DNA of 64,000 bases from JAPOXR01 sp963662395 (lineage in GTDB: Bacteria > Pseudomonadota > Alphaproteobacteria > Rhodobacterales > Rhodobacteraceae). Below, one piece after another: positions 52,342 to 62,281 of this stretch. Position numbers and translations under genes: made by a program. Every line of letters starts with the position of its first letter. Position 1 is the first letter of the stretch. The notes beneath the pieces are model-generated. The model saw only the letters and a list, made by a program, of their open reading frames with translations. It was not told where the DNA came from and made no database searches. Where the stretch lies: positions 1,736,001-1,800,000 of the forward strand of contig OY759511.1 in assembly GCA_963662395.1 (NCBI GenBank), read 5' to 3'.

Positions 52342-54393
52342 TCAGTCTCTCCCCGGTATTCTCCGAACCAGCGCGTCGGCGGCAATTCCACCCTCTTGCA
52401 ACGCCAGGAACGGATTGATTTCGATTTCGGCCAGTTGGCCGGCATGTTGTTCGGCCAACCCGGCAACGGCTCCGATGGCGGCGACCAGCGCCTCGATATC
52501 GGCCGGCGGCGACCCCCGATACCCCTGGAGCACCGGCCAGATCCTCAGCTGCGCCAGGGCAGCCCGGATATCCTCCGCCGTCACCGGCAGCAGGCAGTGC
52601 TGGATGTCACCGGTCACCTCGGCCAGCACACCGCCAGCCCCAAGCACCAGCAACATTCCGCATTCCGGGTCGCACAACACCCCGATGAGCAATTCTGCCA
52701 CGACACCATCGATCTGCCTCTCGACCAGGTATCCTCCCGGCGCATCCATCCCGTCCATTGCCGCCAGCAACTCCGCCGGTGTCTTCAACCCCAGCGCCAG
52801 GGCATTGGTGCCGGTCTTGTGGGCCACGCCAACCCGCTTCAGCACGACCGGGTAGCCGATCCTTTCGGCCTGGCTGACTGCCCCCGCCCGGTCGTGCACG
52901 ACCGACCCGTCCGGGACACCGACTCCCTGCCCGGCCAACACCCGCTTGGCGCTTGCTTCGTCAAGCGTGACCAGACCGCCGGATGGCCGGGGCACGTTGG
53001 GGAGCGGCGGGCAGAATGGCGCCCTCCATGCATCTCCGATATCGGCAGCAACTTCGGCTGACCGGATCGCCTCGCCAATTCCCTGGAGCGGCGTGATTCC
53101 CGCGGCGAGCAGCCGCTCCGACCAGGCCTCCGTCATTCCCTCCGGAATGCTTGACACGACGGCAACCCGGCTGCCGGACCCGGCTGCCGCCCGCGTGATT
53201 GCCGAGACTGCCGGACCCCAGGCATGGTCGGAGCAGCGGTCCGGACGGGGAAAATCCATCACCAGGAAGGCCAGGTCATAACTGCCCAGCAGCATGGCCC
53301 GGAACACGTCATGGAGGGCGTCCTCATTCCCCCAGTGATAGGTGTGATAGTCCAGCGGGTTGTCGAGATGGACCATGCTGCCAAGCCCCCTGCGCAAGGC
53401 TTCCTCCTGGCCCGCCCAGAGATCGTCGAGCACCAGCCTCTTCCCTGCACATGAATCGGCCACCAGGCATGCCTCGCCACCCGAACAGGAGAGAGATCCA
53501 ATTCGCCTGCCGGTGAGCGGGCCGCCGCAATGCAGGAGTTTCAGTGCCTCCAGGAATTCGGGAAGGCTCTCGACCTCGCCGATGCCGAGGCGCCTGAGCA
53601 GGGTGGTTGCGCCAAGATTGCTGCCAACGATGGAGCCGGTATGGGAAACGGTCGCCGACCTGGATTTGCTGCTTCTCCCGGCCTTGATGGCAATGATCGG
53701 CTTGCCGAGCTGGCGCGAGCGCCTGGCAAGCTCGACGAAGCCGTCAAGCCGGCCAAACCCCTCGACATGCAGTCCGATTGCCGTAATCCTGGGATCCTCG
53801 ATCAGGCAGCAGGCGACTTCGCTCTGCGAGACCGCAGCCTGGTTTCCGACAGTCACCAGGGTTGCGATCGGCAGGGAGCGCCGTTGCATGGTGAGGTTGA
53901 TGGCAATGTTCGAGCTTTGGGTGACGATGCCGACCCCGGAGTCGCATGGCACGCCGCCATGCTGGTCCGGCCACAGCAACACTCCGTCCAGGTAATTGAT
54001 GAAGCCGTAACAGTTCGGGCCGAGAAAGGGCATCCGGCCAGCGGCATCGGCAAGATCGGCCTGCAAGCCGACACCCCTTCTGTCCTCGTGCATCGACTCG
54101 GCGAATCCGGAGGCGAAACACACCGCGCCGCCGGCACCCATTTCCGAGAGTTCCCGCAACAGGCCAACCGTTCGATCCCTGTTGACGGCGATGAAGCCGG
54201 CATCGGGCGCTGCCGGCAATTCCCCGGCCCCGGCCCGGCATTCGAGCCCGCAAATCTCCGTCTTGCCGGGATGAACCGGCCAGATATCACCGGTGAAACC
54301 GATCTTCACCAGCTGTTCGACGACACTCGCTGCCCAATCGCCGCCAAAAACGGCAATGCTGCGCGGCTGCAAGAGGCGGAGTAGTCGCGACAT
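52342..54393 (-). CDS. ADP-forming acyl-CoA synthetase (acetate-CoA ligase-like)
   Basis: A 683-residue single-chain NDP-forming acyl-CoA ligase. Domains in order: CoA-binding (about residues 1-130, SIAVFGGDWAASVVEQLVKI), succinyl-CoA-ligase-like parts (about 150-440, GVGIVTQSSNIAINLT, SHTGSIVGSNLGATTLLRRL), then ATP-grasp (about 470-683, YPVVLKRVGVAHKTG, YLVERQIDGVVAELLIGVLC). It would activate a carboxylic acid with CoA at the cost of ATP to ADP. It lies 9 bp after the acyl-CoA dehydrogenase, so this is one operon. Confidence 0.85.
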   Translation of the reverse strand: MSRLLRLLQPRSIAVFGGDWAASVVEQLVKIGFTGDIWPVHPGKTEICGLECRAGAGELPAAPDAGFIAVNRDRTVGLLRELSEMGAGGAVCFASGFAESMHEDRRGVGLQADLADAAGRMPFLGPNCYGFINYLDGVLLWPDQHGGVPCDSGVGIVTQSSNIAINLTMQRRSLPIATLVTVGNQAAVSQSEVACCLIEDPRITAIGLHVEGFGRLDGFVELARRSRQLGKPIIAIKAGRSSKSRSATVSHTGSIVGSNLGATTLLRRLGIGEVESLPEFLEALKLLHCGGPLTGRRIGSLSCSGGEACLVADSCAGKRLVLDDLWAGQEEALRRGLGSMVHLDNPLDYHTYHWGNEDALHDVFRAMLLGSYDLAFLVMDFPRPDRCSDHAWGPAVSAITRAAAGSGSRVAVVSSIPEGMTEAWSERLLAAGITPLQGIGEAIRSAEVAADIGDAWRAPFCPPLPNVPRPSGGLVTLDEASAKRVLAGQGVGVPDGSVVHDRAGAVSQAERIGYPVVLKRVGVAHKTGTNALALGLKTPAELLAAMDGMDAPGGYLVERQIDGVVAELLIGVLCDPECGMLLVLGAGGVLAEVTGDIQHCLLPVTAEDIRAALAQLRIWPVLQGYRGSPPADIEALVAAIGAVAGLAEQHAGQLAEIEINPFLALQEGGIAADALVRRIPGRD

Positions 54394-54402
54394 TGCCGAT
54401 GT

Positions 54403-55563
54403 CTAGCCGCCCAGCTGCCTGAGCAGGCTCCTGCTGATGATGTGGCGCTGGATCTCGGAGGTTCCATCCCAGATCCGCTCCACCCTGGCATCCCGCCAGA
54501 ACCTGGCGAATGGCAGATCGCTCATCAATCCCATTCCACCATGAACCTGGATGCAGGTATCGGTGACCCTGGCCAGCATTTCGCTGGCATAGAGCTTGGC
54601 GCTGGCGATTTCCCGGTCGGAAGGCAATTCCCGGTCCAGCCGCCAGGCGGCTGCCAGGGTCAGCCAGTCGGCGGCGTCGATCTCGGTGATCATGTCGGCA
54701 AGCTGGAAACTCACCCCTTGAAACCTGCCGATCGAGGTGCCGAACTGCCGGCGCTCGACCGCGTGGGGAAGCGTGAGTTCGAAGGCGCGTCTTGCCCGGC
54801 CGACGCAGGTCGCTGCCACCGTGATCCTGGTTGCATACAGCCACTCCTCGGCCAGCTGAAAACCGTGATGGACGTCACCGAGAACCTGTCGTGACGATAT
54901 TCGGCAATTGTCGAAACGCAGGATGCAGTTCTGGTACCCGCGGTGGGATACCGAGTCGTACCCGTCGGCGATCTCGAAGCCCGGTGTGCCGCGGTCGACC
55001 AGGAAGCAGGTGATCTTCTTTCTTGGCCCGCGCGGTGTCTGCTCCTCGCCGGTGGCGGCAAACAGGATCACGAAATCGGCAATGTCGGCATGCGAGATGA
55101 AGTGCTTGGTCCCATCGAGGATCCAGTCCTCGCCGTCTCGCCGGGCCGTGCACTGCATGCCCCGGACATCGGAGCCGGCCCCAGGCTCGGTCATTGCCAG
55201 CGCATCGATCTTCTCGCCCCTCGCTGCCGGCAGCAGGTACCGGTCTCGCTGCTCATCCCGGCAGGCCATCAGGATGCCCGATGGCCGGCCGAAGAATACG
55301 GCCAACCCCTGCGAGGCCCGGCCAAGCTCCCGCTCGACCAGGGTGAATTCGAGATGCGACAACCCGCCGCCGCCGACCTCCTGCGGCAGGTTGCTGGCAA
55401 AAAAGCCGATCTGCCTGCATTTCCTGGCGATTTCGTCGCCCAGTTCCCGCCGGACCCGACCGCTTCGCTCGACCTCCTCCTCGAAAGGATAGATCTCCCT
55501 TTCGACGAAGCTGCGGACCGTCGACACGATCATTTCCTGTTCATCAGTCAGTCCGAAATCCAT
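54403..55563 (-). CDS. Acyl-CoA dehydrogenase, CaiA-like
   Basis: A 386-residue flavoprotein. MDFGLTDEQEMIVSTVRSFV opens the N-terminal helical domain; ALAMTEPGAGSDVRGMQC is the family signature; the catalytic Glu lies in RIWDGTSEIQRHII; YASEMLARVTDTCIQVHGGM binds FAD. It resembles CaiA-type (crotonobetainyl/butanoyl-CoA) dehydrogenases. I chose the ATG at 55563. First gene of the leftward operon; electrons would go to ETF, not encoded here. Confidence 0.88.
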   Translation of the reverse strand: MDFGLTDEQEMIVSTVRSFVEREIYPFEEEVERSGRVRRELGDEIARKCRQIGFFASNLPQEVGGGGLSHLEFTLVERELGRASQGLAVFFGRPSGILMACRDEQRDRYLLPAARGEKIDALAMTEPGAGSDVRGMQCTARRDGEDWILDGTKHFISHADIADFVILFAATGEEQTPRGPRKKITCFLVDRGTPGFEIADGYDSVSHRGYQNCILRFDNCRISSRQVLGDVHHGFQLAEEWLYATRITVAATCVGRARRAFELTLPHAVERRQFGTSIGRFQGVSFQLADMITEIDAADWLTLAAAWRLDRELPSDREIASAKLYASEMLARVTDTCIQVHGGMGLMSDLPFARFWRDARVERIWDGTSEIQRHIISRSLLRQLGG

Positions 55564-55923
55564 GGCCAGGCCCCCGGTCATCCCGGCAAGCAAGGCACCC
55601 GTCCAGACCGTTTGTCAAGACCGGACTGATGACGCTCGCTGCCACGGGAATTCCGCGGATGACGCCGAAAGCCGCGCCAGCCCGCCCTGCAGGTGTCGAG
55701 GGCACGGACAGGTCATGGCTCCCGCCTTCGGCAAGCGGGCAGGCCGATACGTCCCGGTGCCGGTCTTCACTCGCTGCCGCCTGCCGGATTGCTGGCAACA
55801 GGGCAGGCCATCCTGCTGCATCCGGATCGTTGTTCGTAATTTCAGCCGGGACTTGCAATTGTCCGGCGCAAGCTGTTCTCTGATTCCGGTACAACAAGGT
55901 TCGGTACAAGGGAGAATCACCAA
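55564..55923. other. Divergent regulatory region
   Basis: 360 bp between the start codons of the acyl-CoA dehydrogenase (leftward) and the Gfo/Idh/MocA gene (rightward). It must hold both promoters. A dyad around CGGGAATTCCG near 55645 could be an operator, but a single short palindrome is weak evidence. No gene seen. Confidence 0.45.
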
Positions 55924-57078
55924 ATGGCCGACTACAGGTCACCACTGAGATACGGGATGGTCGGCGGTGGCCGGGGAGGCTTCATCGGGCATGTTCACCG
56001 GATGGCGGCGAGTCTTGACGGCGAATTCGAACTGGTGGCCGGAGCCCTGTCCTCCGACCCCGGCCGGGCGCATTCCTCGGCAGCCGAACTGGGGATTGCC
56101 GCCGACAGGAGCTATGCCGATTTCAACGACATGGCGGTGCGCGAGTCCCGTCACGAGGACGGAATCGAAGCCGTCGTCATCGTCACCCCCAACAATCTTC
56201 ATGCCGGGCCGGTCAAGGCCTTCATCGATGCCGGTATCCACGTGATCTGCGACAAGCCGCTTTGCACCACCGTCGAGGAAGCGAAGGAGTTGCACCGGAT
56301 CGTGACCGACTCCCGCCGGGTATTTGTCCTGACCCATTGCTATACCGGCTATCCGATGGTCAGGGAGGCAAGGAGCCTCGTCGCCGATGGTGCGATCGGA
56401 GCACTTCGCCTGGTCCATGTGGAGTATCCGCAGGGCTGGCTGGCCACCCGGCTGGAGGATACCGGCGAGAAGAAGGCATCATGGCGGACCGATCCGGTTC
56501 AATCCGGGCCCGGCGGCTGCGTGGCCGATATCGGCACCCATGCCTACCACATGGCCCGCTTCGTGTCGGGCCTCGGTGTCGAGGAAATTTCTGCCCAGCT
56601 GACCAGCTTCATCGACGGAAGACGGGTTGATGATGACGTCCAGGTCAAGCTCCGCTACGAACAGGGTGCACGCGGATTGCTGTGGGCCTCGCAGGTGGCG
56701 GTCGGGCACGAAAACGGGTTGCGGTTCCGGATCTACGGCGAAACCGGCAGCCTCGAATGGGTGCAGGCCAACCCCAACTACCTGCTGCATTCCTCGATCG
56801 GAAAGCCGCAGCAGATTCTCTCGAGAGCCGGTGATGGCGCCACCGATGCCTCGCTGCAGGTGTCCCGCGTCGCGGCTGGACATCCGGAGGGATACGTCGA
56901 AGCGTTTTCGACCCTGTACCGCGAGGGGGCGGCGGCGATCAGGGCCTGGCAGCAGGGACTGCAGCCCGGCCCCGAACTGGCTTGTCCCGGCATTGATGAC
57001 GGGCTTGAGGGCATGCAATTCATTGATGCCTGCATCAGGAGTTCCTCCAGGTCCGGAGCATGGGTGTCCCTGTCATGA
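55924..57078 (+). CDS. Gfo/Idh/MocA-family NAD(P)-dependent dehydrogenase
   Basis: A 384-residue oxidoreductase. The Rossmann part is at the N terminus (YGMVGGGRGGFIGHVHRMAA), then VIVTPNNLHAGPVKAFIDAG and HVICDKPLCTTVEEAKEL (the EKP-like substrate/cofactor lysine), and GGCVADIGTHAYHMARFVSG with a conserved His in the C-terminal sheet domain. Such enzymes oxidise sugars, inositols and related polyols. The substrate is unknown. It is followed after 50 bp by an MttB-family gene. Confidence 0.87.
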   Translation: MADYRSPLRYGMVGGGRGGFIGHVHRMAASLDGEFELVAGALSSDPGRAHSSAAELGIAADRSYADFNDMAVRESRHEDGIEAVVIVTPNNLHAGPVKAFIDAGIHVICDKPLCTTVEEAKELHRIVTDSRRVFVLTHCYTGYPMVREARSLVADGAIGALRLVHVEYPQGWLATRLEDTGEKKASWRTDPVQSGPGGCVADIGTHAYHMARFVSGLGVEEISAQLTSFIDGRRVDDDVQVKLRYEQGARGLLWASQVAVGHENGLRFRIYGETGSLEWVQANPNYLLHSSIGKPQQILSRAGDGATDASLQVSRVAAGHPEGYVEAFSTLYREGAAAIRAWQQGLQPGPELACPGIDDGLEGMQFIDACIRSSSRSGAWVSLS

Positions 57079-57128
57079 CCGACACCGGCGACCCGGCCGT
57101 AGCGATCTGAACACGGAGAACACGATCC

Positions 57129-58721
57129 ATGACAGAGATGAAGACTGACGAGGCAAGACCAGCCGTGACTGGCCGCAGGCGCGGTGCCGGCCGGAAGGCG
57201 CGGGTCGCCGAGAGGACCAGCGCCCTGGCCGACGAATTGAAGCCTGTTCGCCCCGGGCTGGTTGCCGGCAAGTTCAGTGTTCTGTCCGAGAGCGAGGTCG
57301 AACGGATCAACGATGCGGTGATGGAGGTGCTGGCAAGTGTCGGCCTGTCCAATCCGACGCCATCGGTTGTCGAGTATTGCACCGGCGTCGGCGCCATCCT
57401 GGGCGATGACGGCCGCCTGCGGTTTCCTGCCCATGTGGTTGAAGAGGCAAAGCAGAAGGCGTCCCGCAAGGTAACCCTCTTTGCCCGCAACCCGGACCAG
57501 GATCTGGTGCTGGAGGGAACCAGGGTCCATTTCGGAACCGGCGGGGCGGCAGTGCATATCGTCGACGCCCGCACCGGAGAGTATCGCGACTCGTTGCTCC
57601 GGGACATCTATGACATGGCGCGGGTGGTCGATTGCTGCGAGCATATCCACTTCTACTATCGGACAGTCGTGGCGCGTGACCTGACGAGCATGTTCGAGCT
57701 TGATGTCAACACCCACTATGCGATCATCCAGGGCACGACCAAGCATGTTGGCGGCTCGTTCTCGGTCCCGGAGAGCGTGCATGCCACGCTGGACATGCTG
57801 CACGAGATTGCCGGCAGTGAAGCCGCGTGGCGCGAGCGTCCCTTCGTGTCGACCAATTCATGCTTCGTGGTGCCGCCGCTCACCTTTGCCGAGGATGCCT
57901 GCAACTGCCTCGAGATCGCAGTCAAGGGCGGCATGACCGTCAACCTCCTGTCGGCCGGGCAGGCTGGTGCCACCGGGCCGGCGGCGCTCGCAGGAACCGT
58001 CGTCCAGGAAATGGCCGAATGCCTGGCAGCACTGGTCTATGTCAATGCCATCAGACCCGGCGCACCGGCAATCCTCGGCATGTGGCCATTCGTCTCCGAT
58101 CTGCGAACCGGTGCGATGTCCGGCGGCTCCGGTGAACAGGCGATACTGATGTGTGCGTCGGCGCAGGTGGCCAATTCCTACGGGCTGCCGGTGAGTGTTG
58201 CCGGCGCGATGACCGATTCGAAGATGCCGGACATCCAGTCCGGCTTCGAAAAAGCCTGCAACCAGACGCTGATCGGCAATTCGGGAGCCAACATGATCTA
58301 CGAGTCGGCCGGCATGCATGCGTCCCTCCTCGGTGCCTGCTACGAATCGCTGGTCCTGGACAATGACTCGATCGGGTCTGCCATGCGTACTGTCCGCGGA
58401 ATCGAGGTTGACGAGCAGTCGCTGTCGGTCGACGTCATTGCCGATGTGACCATGAATGGTCCCAACCACTATCTGGGGGCGGACCAGACCCTGAAGCTGA
58501 TGCAGACCGAATACATCTACCCGGAAGTCTGCGATCGCCTGAGCCCCAAGGAATGGAACGAAGTGGGCCGCGAGGTTGCCCTCGACCGGGCGGAGGCCAG
58601 GGTCAGGGACATCCTTGCCAACCATTTCCCCAACCCCATCCTGCCGGACACCGACGAGACGGTCAGGAGCAAGCTGCCAATCCGGCTCGACCGGAAGGAC
58701 ATGCGGCGGGGCCGGAAATAA
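57129..58721 (+). CDS. MttB-family (non-pyrrolysine) methyltransferase
   Basis: A 530-residue TIM-barrel protein of the trimethylamine methyltransferase MttB superfamily (RIRGRRA-like basic head RRRGAGRKARVA, then VHFGTGGAAVHIVDARTGEY, NTHYAIIQGTTKHVGGSFSV, LSAGQAGATGPAALAGTVVQ and MTDSKMPDIQSGFEKACNQT). The frame contains no in-frame TAG, so there is no pyrrolysine. Non-Pyl members such as MtgB demethylate glycine betaine or other quaternary amines, passing the methyl to a corrinoid protein. No corrinoid protein or activase lies nearby. Confidence 0.88.
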   Translation: MTEMKTDEARPAVTGRRRGAGRKARVAERTSALADELKPVRPGLVAGKFSVLSESEVERINDAVMEVLASVGLSNPTPSVVEYCTGVGAILGDDGRLRFPAHVVEEAKQKASRKVTLFARNPDQDLVLEGTRVHFGTGGAAVHIVDARTGEYRDSLLRDIYDMARVVDCCEHIHFYYRTVVARDLTSMFELDVNTHYAIIQGTTKHVGGSFSVPESVHATLDMLHEIAGSEAAWRERPFVSTNSCFVVPPLTFAEDACNCLEIAVKGGMTVNLLSAGQAGATGPAALAGTVVQEMAECLAALVYVNAIRPGAPAILGMWPFVSDLRTGAMSGGSGEQAILMCASAQVANSYGLPVSVAGAMTDSKMPDIQSGFEKACNQTLIGNSGANMIYESAGMHASLLGACYESLVLDNDSIGSAMRTVRGIEVDEQSLSVDVIADVTMNGPNHYLGADQTLKLMQTEYIYPEVCDRLSPKEWNEVGREVALDRAEARVRDILANHFPNPILPDTDETVRSKLPIRLDRKDMRRGRK

Positions 58722-58993
58722 CCTCTCCGGCCGGCCTGCACCCCCTGGCCGAACGGCCGTCTCCGGCCTGGCCGTTGGCAGGGACTCCAATCGGAACACG
58801 TTGATTTCATTTTCAATTCTGATCACCCTGATGTCGGCGCAAACGCGATCGGCTCACGGGTTCAGCTGGCGTTGACACGGGTCACCTGCAGCGATGGGGG
58901 CCAGAATCCGGTTGCGGGATAATCGGTGTGCATGCTAGGGGTCGGACATTGGTCTGCAAGCGTATGCATGGCTGATGGCGCGCGCGAGGACAG

Positions 58994-60046
58994 ATGGCCG
59001 AGATCCAGTTGCAGAGAGTTTCCAAACGCTGGGGCGGCTTTACCGGAGTCGACAATTTCAACCTGACCATCTCCGACCAGGAGTTCCTGGTTCTGCTCGG
59101 CCCGTCCGGCTGCGGCAAGACCACGACCATGCGGATGATTGCCGGGCTTGAAGACGTGACCGAGGGCGAAATCAGGATCGACGGCAAGATCGTCAATGAC
59201 CTTGATCCGAAGGACCGGGACGTGGCGATGGTGTTCCAGTCCTACGGGCTCTACCCGAACATGAACGTGTACGAGAACATCCGCTTCCCGCTCAAGGTCA
59301 GGAAGGTCGATCCATCCACGCATGACCAGCGGGTCATGCGGGCAGCAACAATGGTCGAGTTGACCGATTTCATGCATCGGAAGCCGGCCGAACTCTCCGG
59401 CGGACAGCGCCAGAGGGTGGCATTGGCACGGGCCATTGTCCGGGAGCCGAACGTGTTCCTGATGGATGAACCGCTGTCCAATCTCGATGCAAAGCTCCGG
59501 GTCTCGACACGGGCGCAGATCAAGAACCTGAGCCACGAACTCAAGGTCACGACCATCTACGTGACCCATGACCAGATCGAGGCCATGACTCTCGCCGACC
59601 GGGTCGTGGTCATGAACCAGGGGCTGATGCAGCAGGTCGGCACCCCGGCAGACATCTACGATAATCCGAAAAACACCTTCGTTGCCGGTTTCATCGGTTC
59701 ACCGGCGATGAACCTGATGCAGGGAGACCTGTCGGATGGCGTCTTCACCTCCGACCATGTCAGGATCGCCGGTCTTTCGGCGCCGGACGGTCCGATTTGC
59801 GCCGGCTTCCGGGCCGAGGATGCAATGCTCGTCGATTCCGGGGGCGAAATCGAGGCGCCGATCTTCACCATCGAATTGCTGGGCGATGCCACCATGCTGA
59901 CCATGCGTGCCGGCGGTACCCTCGTATCGGTCAAGGCCTCGAAGGATTACCGGGCCGAGATCGGCCAGGGGGTGCATATTTCGGTTCCGGTCAGTGCCTG
60001 CCACCTGTTCGACAATGAAACCGGAATGGCAATCGGGGTCGCGTGA
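58994..60046 (+). CDS. ABC transporter ATP-binding protein (UgpC/MalK-type)
   Basis: A 350-residue sugar-type ABC ATPase. Walker A GPSGCGKTTTMRMIAGLEDV, Q-loop VFQSYGLYPNMNVYENIRFP, signature ELSGGQRQRVALARAIV, Walker B VFLMDEPLSNLDAKLRVSTR, switch YVTHDQIEAMTLADRV, and a C-terminal regulatory TOBE-like domain (about residues 240-350, CAGFRAEDAMLVDSGGEIEA). Its permeases and binding protein are not in this window; they may be elsewhere, or it may serve several importers. Confidence 0.92.
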   Translation: MAEIQLQRVSKRWGGFTGVDNFNLTISDQEFLVLLGPSGCGKTTTMRMIAGLEDVTEGEIRIDGKIVNDLDPKDRDVAMVFQSYGLYPNMNVYENIRFPLKVRKVDPSTHDQRVMRAATMVELTDFMHRKPAELSGGQRQRVALARAIVREPNVFLMDEPLSNLDAKLRVSTRAQIKNLSHELKVTTIYVTHDQIEAMTLADRVVVMNQGLMQQVGTPADIYDNPKNTFVAGFIGSPAMNLMQGDLSDGVFTSDHVRIAGLSAPDGPICAGFRAEDAMLVDSGGEIEAPIFTIELLGDATMLTMRAGGTLVSVKASKDYRAEIGQGVHISVPVSACHLFDNETGMAIGVA

Positions 60047-60371
60047 CGGCTGATGTTGCAGGTGACCATTTCGGACAGATCCGGAAGAATGCGGGACCGG
60101 CAGGGCCAGCCATTGCCGGAGGATCCTGACGGGGAAGCCCGGACAGCCGGCCCGCCTCGCCCGACACCCTCCGTATTCCGGCAGTCATGTGAATGCCGGA
60201 AGGACACCTTTCTCCAGTGAAACGGCCTGGTCCGGATATCCGGTCACCGGCAATTGCTGCTGCAATTTGCAGGATTTCGGGCCGGGGGGCAGCCGGCGAT
60301 CAGCCGAAGGGATTGCCGGGAGACGGCTCGATGTGCCGGCTTGCGGCTGCCCGGGTATCCGGGTTGCCGGC
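60047..60371. other. Gene-free stretch
   Basis: 325 bp between the ABC ATPase and the SnoaL-like gene. The frame of the next gene extends back to 60189 but that part is Gly/Cys/Pro-rich and unlike the family, so I treat it as leader. Nothing else supported. Confidence 0.45.
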
Positions 60372-60923
60372 ATGAGGGGGGCACGGCCGGACCAGGCCCG
60401 ACTTACCGGGAATGCCGACCTGTCGAAGACCGAAGACACGAGACGGGTCATCGAATCGATGGTCGACGGGCTGAATGACCACCGCATCGAGGATATCGGC
60501 GAGTTCTTTTCGGAAACATTCCGCTGGATGGGCAATTTCGGCTGTGGCACCAAGAACGGCCTCCGGGAATTCCAGGACAATTGGCAACGGCCATTCCAGG
60601 CCGCCTTCTCGAACAAGGTCTGCATTGACGAGGCAAGACTGGTCATGGGCGAGTGGGCGGCCTCTTTCGGCCGCCAGGAAGCAGACCATACCGGGACGTT
60701 CATGGGGGTGGAGCCGACCGGCAAGCGGGTCAAGATCCACTACATGGATTTCTGGAAGGTGGAGGACGGGAAGATCGTTGACAATTGGGTCATGGTCGAT
60801 TTTGCGGGCGTACTCGGACAATTGGGTGTCGATGTGTTTTCAGGCGAGGGCTGGGAGGCCTTCGACCGGGGCGACAGGGAGCCGCCGGCTCCGCAGCCAG
60901 GGGTGCAACAGGATGGCAATTGA
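60372..60923 (+). CDS. SnoaL-like (ester-cyclase type) protein
   Basis: A 183-residue protein with the NTF2-like cone fold of the SnoaL/ester cyclase family: VIESMVDGLNDHRIEDIGEF, FFSETFRWMG, MGEWAASFGRQEADHTGTFM, GVEPTGKRVKIHYMDFWKVE and GKIVDNWVMVDF. Members range from polyketide cyclases to small-molecule isomerases, so the reaction cannot be named. The ATG at 60372 is the first that gives a family-length protein; a later start is possible. It overlaps the next gene by 11 bp and is co-translated with it. Confidence 0.78.
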   Translation: MRGARPDQARLTGNADLSKTEDTRRVIESMVDGLNDHRIEDIGEFFSETFRWMGNFGCGTKNGLREFQDNWQRPFQAAFSNKVCIDEARLVMGEWAASFGRQEADHTGTFMGVEPTGKRVKIHYMDFWKVEDGKIVDNWVMVDFAGVLGQLGVDVFSGEGWEAFDRGDREPPAPQPGVQQDGN

Positions 60924-62238
60924 ATATCTCAAGACCGGCAAACCGGAAGACGAACGGGCCAGCGATGACGAGGGGGTGAAGAATACCGTTGCCGAGGCCC
61001 TGCAACAGATCGACCAACGCGGCGATGATGCGGTGAGCGAGATGTCAGCCAGGTTCGACGGCCATGAGGCCGAGTCATTCAGATTGTCGGACTCCGAGAT
61101 CGAGAGACAGGTCTCCATGCTTTCGGGGCAGGAATTGCATGACATTCGGTTTGCGCAGGAACAGGTCCGCAATTTTGCCCGGATCCAGCGGGATTCCATG
61201 CAGGATGTGGAGGTGGAGACCATGCCGGGCGTGATTCTCGGCCACAGGAACATCCCGGTCCAGTCGGCCGGCTGCTACGTGCCTGGCGGCAAGTTTCCAC
61301 TGGTGGCCGCGGCGCACATGTCGGTGGCCACCGCCGATGTTGCAGGGGTACCCAGAATCGCTGTCGCCACCCCTCCGGTCAATGGCGAGCCGCATCCGGC
61401 AGTCATCGCCGCCATTCATTTCGGCGGTGCCCACGAGATCTACCTGCTCGGCGGCATCCAGGCAATCGGGGCGCTTGCGCTGGGGACGCAGACGATCGAG
61501 CCGGTCGACATGCTGATCGGCCCCGGCAACGCGTTTGTTGCGGAAGCCAAGCGCCAGCTGTTCGGACGGGTCGGCATCGATCTTCTGGCCGGGCCGACCG
61601 AGACCATGGTTATCGCCGATGACACTGTCGATGCCGAGCTCTGTGCGACCGATCTTCTCGGCCAGGCGGAGCATGGCTATGACTCGCCGGCCATTCTTGT
61701 CACCAACAATCGCCAGCTGGCCGAGGAGACCATTCGGGAGGTCATACGCCTGCTCGAGATTCTTCCGACGGCCAGGACCGCCGCCCGGAGCTGGGAGGAT
61801 TACGGCCAGGTCATCCTGTGCGACACCTACGAGGAGATGCTCGAGGTCGCCAACGATCTTGCCTCGGAACATGTCCAGGTCATGACGGATCGGGATGACT
61901 GGTTCCTCGACAACATGACCTCCTACGGGGCCCTGTTCCTGGGCCCGCGGACCAATGTCGCCAATGGTGACAAGATCATCGGCACCAACCACACCCTGCC
62001 AACCCGGCGGGCCGGCCGATATACCGGCGGCCTGTGGGTAGGCAAGTTCCTGAAAACCCACAGCTACCAGAGGATCGTGACCGACGAGGCAGCAACATTC
62101 ATAGGTGAATATTGCTCCAGGCTGTGCGTGCTGGAAGGATTCGCCGGCCATGCCGAACAGGCCAATATCCGGCTGCGTCGATATGGCGGGCTGAATGTCG
62201 CCTATGGTGGAGCTGCCGCTCCCCGAAAGACCGCCTGA
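60913..62238 (+). CDS. HisD-family NAD-dependent alcohol dehydrogenase (HpsN-like)
   Basis: A 441-residue member of the histidinol-dehydrogenase family. QSAGCYVPGGKFPLVAAAHM, DMLIGPGNAFVAEAKRQLFG, GIDLLAGPTETMVIADD, LLGQAEHGYDSPAILVTN and NHTLPTRRAGRYTGGLWVGK are the substrate, zinc and NAD regions. It lies among catabolic genes, not histidine genes, and the closest known role in such contexts is HpsN, which oxidises 2,3-dihydroxypropane-1-sulfonate. That assignment is inference. Its start overlaps the SnoaL-like gene. Confidence 0.82.
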   Translation: MAIEYLKTGKPEDERASDDEGVKNTVAEALQQIDQRGDDAVSEMSARFDGHEAESFRLSDSEIERQVSMLSGQELHDIRFAQEQVRNFARIQRDSMQDVEVETMPGVILGHRNIPVQSAGCYVPGGKFPLVAAAHMSVATADVAGVPRIAVATPPVNGEPHPAVIAAIHFGGAHEIYLLGGIQAIGALALGTQTIEPVDMLIGPGNAFVAEAKRQLFGRVGIDLLAGPTETMVIADDTVDAELCATDLLGQAEHGYDSPAILVTNNRQLAEETIREVIRLLEILPTARTAARSWEDYGQVILCDTYEEMLEVANDLASEHVQVMTDRDDWFLDNMTSYGALFLGPRTNVANGDKIIGTNHTLPTRRAGRYTGGLWVGKFLKTHSYQRIVTDEAATFIGEYCSRLCVLEGFAGHAEQANIRLRRYGGLNVAYGGAAAPRKTA

Positions 62239-62281
62239 TGCCGTCACCGAAGGCGGATGACCCGACCATGGGGAGACCGGA

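Noticed and set aside
57129..58721. Pyrrolysine-containing trimethylamine methyltransferase
   Set aside because: The frame runs the full family length with no in-frame TAG, so it belongs to the non-pyrrolysine branch.
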